Assembly: GCA_963576725.1 (NCBI GenBank)
Contig: OY755251.1
Span: forward strand, 39,538,933 to 39,602,932
Direction: 5' to 3'
Source: Azorinus chamasolen
Taxonomy: Eukaryota; Mollusca; Bivalvia; Cardiida; Solecurtidae
DNA length: 64,000 nt
Each line of letters opens with the position of its first letter. Within the stretch, counting starts at the first letter, position 1. Shown piece by piece: positions 63,721 to 64,000 of the stretch. The notes under the pieces are model-generated. The model was not told the DNA's origin. It worked only from the letters and a program-made list of their open reading frames with translations, and did no database searches. A program made the translations under genes and the position numbers.

Positions 63721-64000
63721 CCAAACTGTTTGCCGCTATGCTTATGTTTATGAAAGAACCTGACAATATAAAACCAAAAGATATTAAGCAGACGATAAAT
63801 TTTTGCAGACGACTCAACTCAAGGCAGTTTAATAGTCAAATTTATAAATAATAGCAGGACTTCGATATTTGTGACACATTATACAGCCTTTATTCAATTT
63901 AAACCAATGAAATGATCGGACGCCTAAATATTCTGCTGCCACTGTTTTGTCGTCTGCAAAAGCTGTCGTCTGCTTCAGGTTTTATTTTTGAGAGTTCTTC
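63713..64000 (-). mobile_element. PH-C fragments at the window edge
   Basis: TTCAGGATCCAAACTGTTTG and AGCAGACGATAAATTTTTGC are a reverse PH-C piece. TTTTGTCGTCTGCAAAAGC and TGTCGTCTGCTTCAGG near 63960 begin another copy cut by the window end. Confidence 0.55.

Overview
This window looks like non-coding accessory DNA from a bivalve mollusc nuclear genome, probably a heterodont clam or mussel; I cannot name the species. The basis is familiarity: the AGGTCA-rich cassettes, the CAATAACTC / GATACGCGC tandem arrays, the GTCCGTCCGTCC leaders and the short hairpin elements framed by TTAACCC...GGGTTAA are a style of repeat typical of bivalve intergenic DNA. There is no intact protein-coding gene. The longer open frames are low-complexity runs, repeat units or chance frames. 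What was once coding is broken: a histone cluster (H1, H3, H4, H2A), one Tc1/mariner transposase, one LINE 3' end and one unrecognised gene-like fragment.

Layout. 1-5 kb: hairpin MITEs (families PH-A, PH-B), a 963-bp foldback transposon inserted into a PH-B copy with an 8-bp target duplication (2301-3279), and a tandem cassette of about 165-bp units (K5). 5-18.3 kb: one large composite of an AGGTCA-rich cassette (K1). It contains four near-identical 1.17-kb tandem units (about 5.95-10.4 kb), and is interrupted by a pogo-like MITE (12192-12365), a GT-rich insertion (13121-13346), a 1.45-kb CAGG-ended insertion (14117-15568) and a ten-unit, 164-165-bp array (K2, 15.6-17.3 kb). 18.3-28.3 kb: scattered MITEs in otherwise unremarkable AT-rich DNA. 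28.3-29.2 kb: a 532-bp tandem repeat (K6). 30.16-31.15 kb: a degenerate gene fragment on the minus strand. 32.2 and 48.1 kb: two copies of a tRNA-headed SINE.

34.6-43.7 kb: an orphan histone cluster, all on the minus strand in the order H1-H3-H4-H2A with no H2B seen. Every member is broken, but three still carry the 3' histone stem-loop. H1 is split into two halves by a 4.49-kb insertion with 83-bp terminal inverted repeats (39043-43533); this insertion is itself a mosaic of MITEs and a dead Tc1 element. 44.5-45.3 kb: a long (GA)/(CAGA) simple repeat. 48.4-50.7 kb: a reverse-oriented K1 array followed by a K3 array. 51-55 kb: little that can be recognised apart from a TACGC-rich tract and a LINE 3' end (55.26-55.73 kb). 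56.4-64 kb: the densest hairpin-MITE tract, with two foldbacks, a minisatellite and a K4 array.

The parts do not form a pathway. The biological interest lies in the repeats: several tandem families with unrelated sequence share a period near 160-165 bp and hairpin ends; several MITE families share one hairpin design whose two arms vary together; nuclear-receptor-type half-sites recur in unrelated repeats; and nested insertions give a relative order of events. All coordinates and alignments were made by eye; boundaries without a stated target duplication are approximate.
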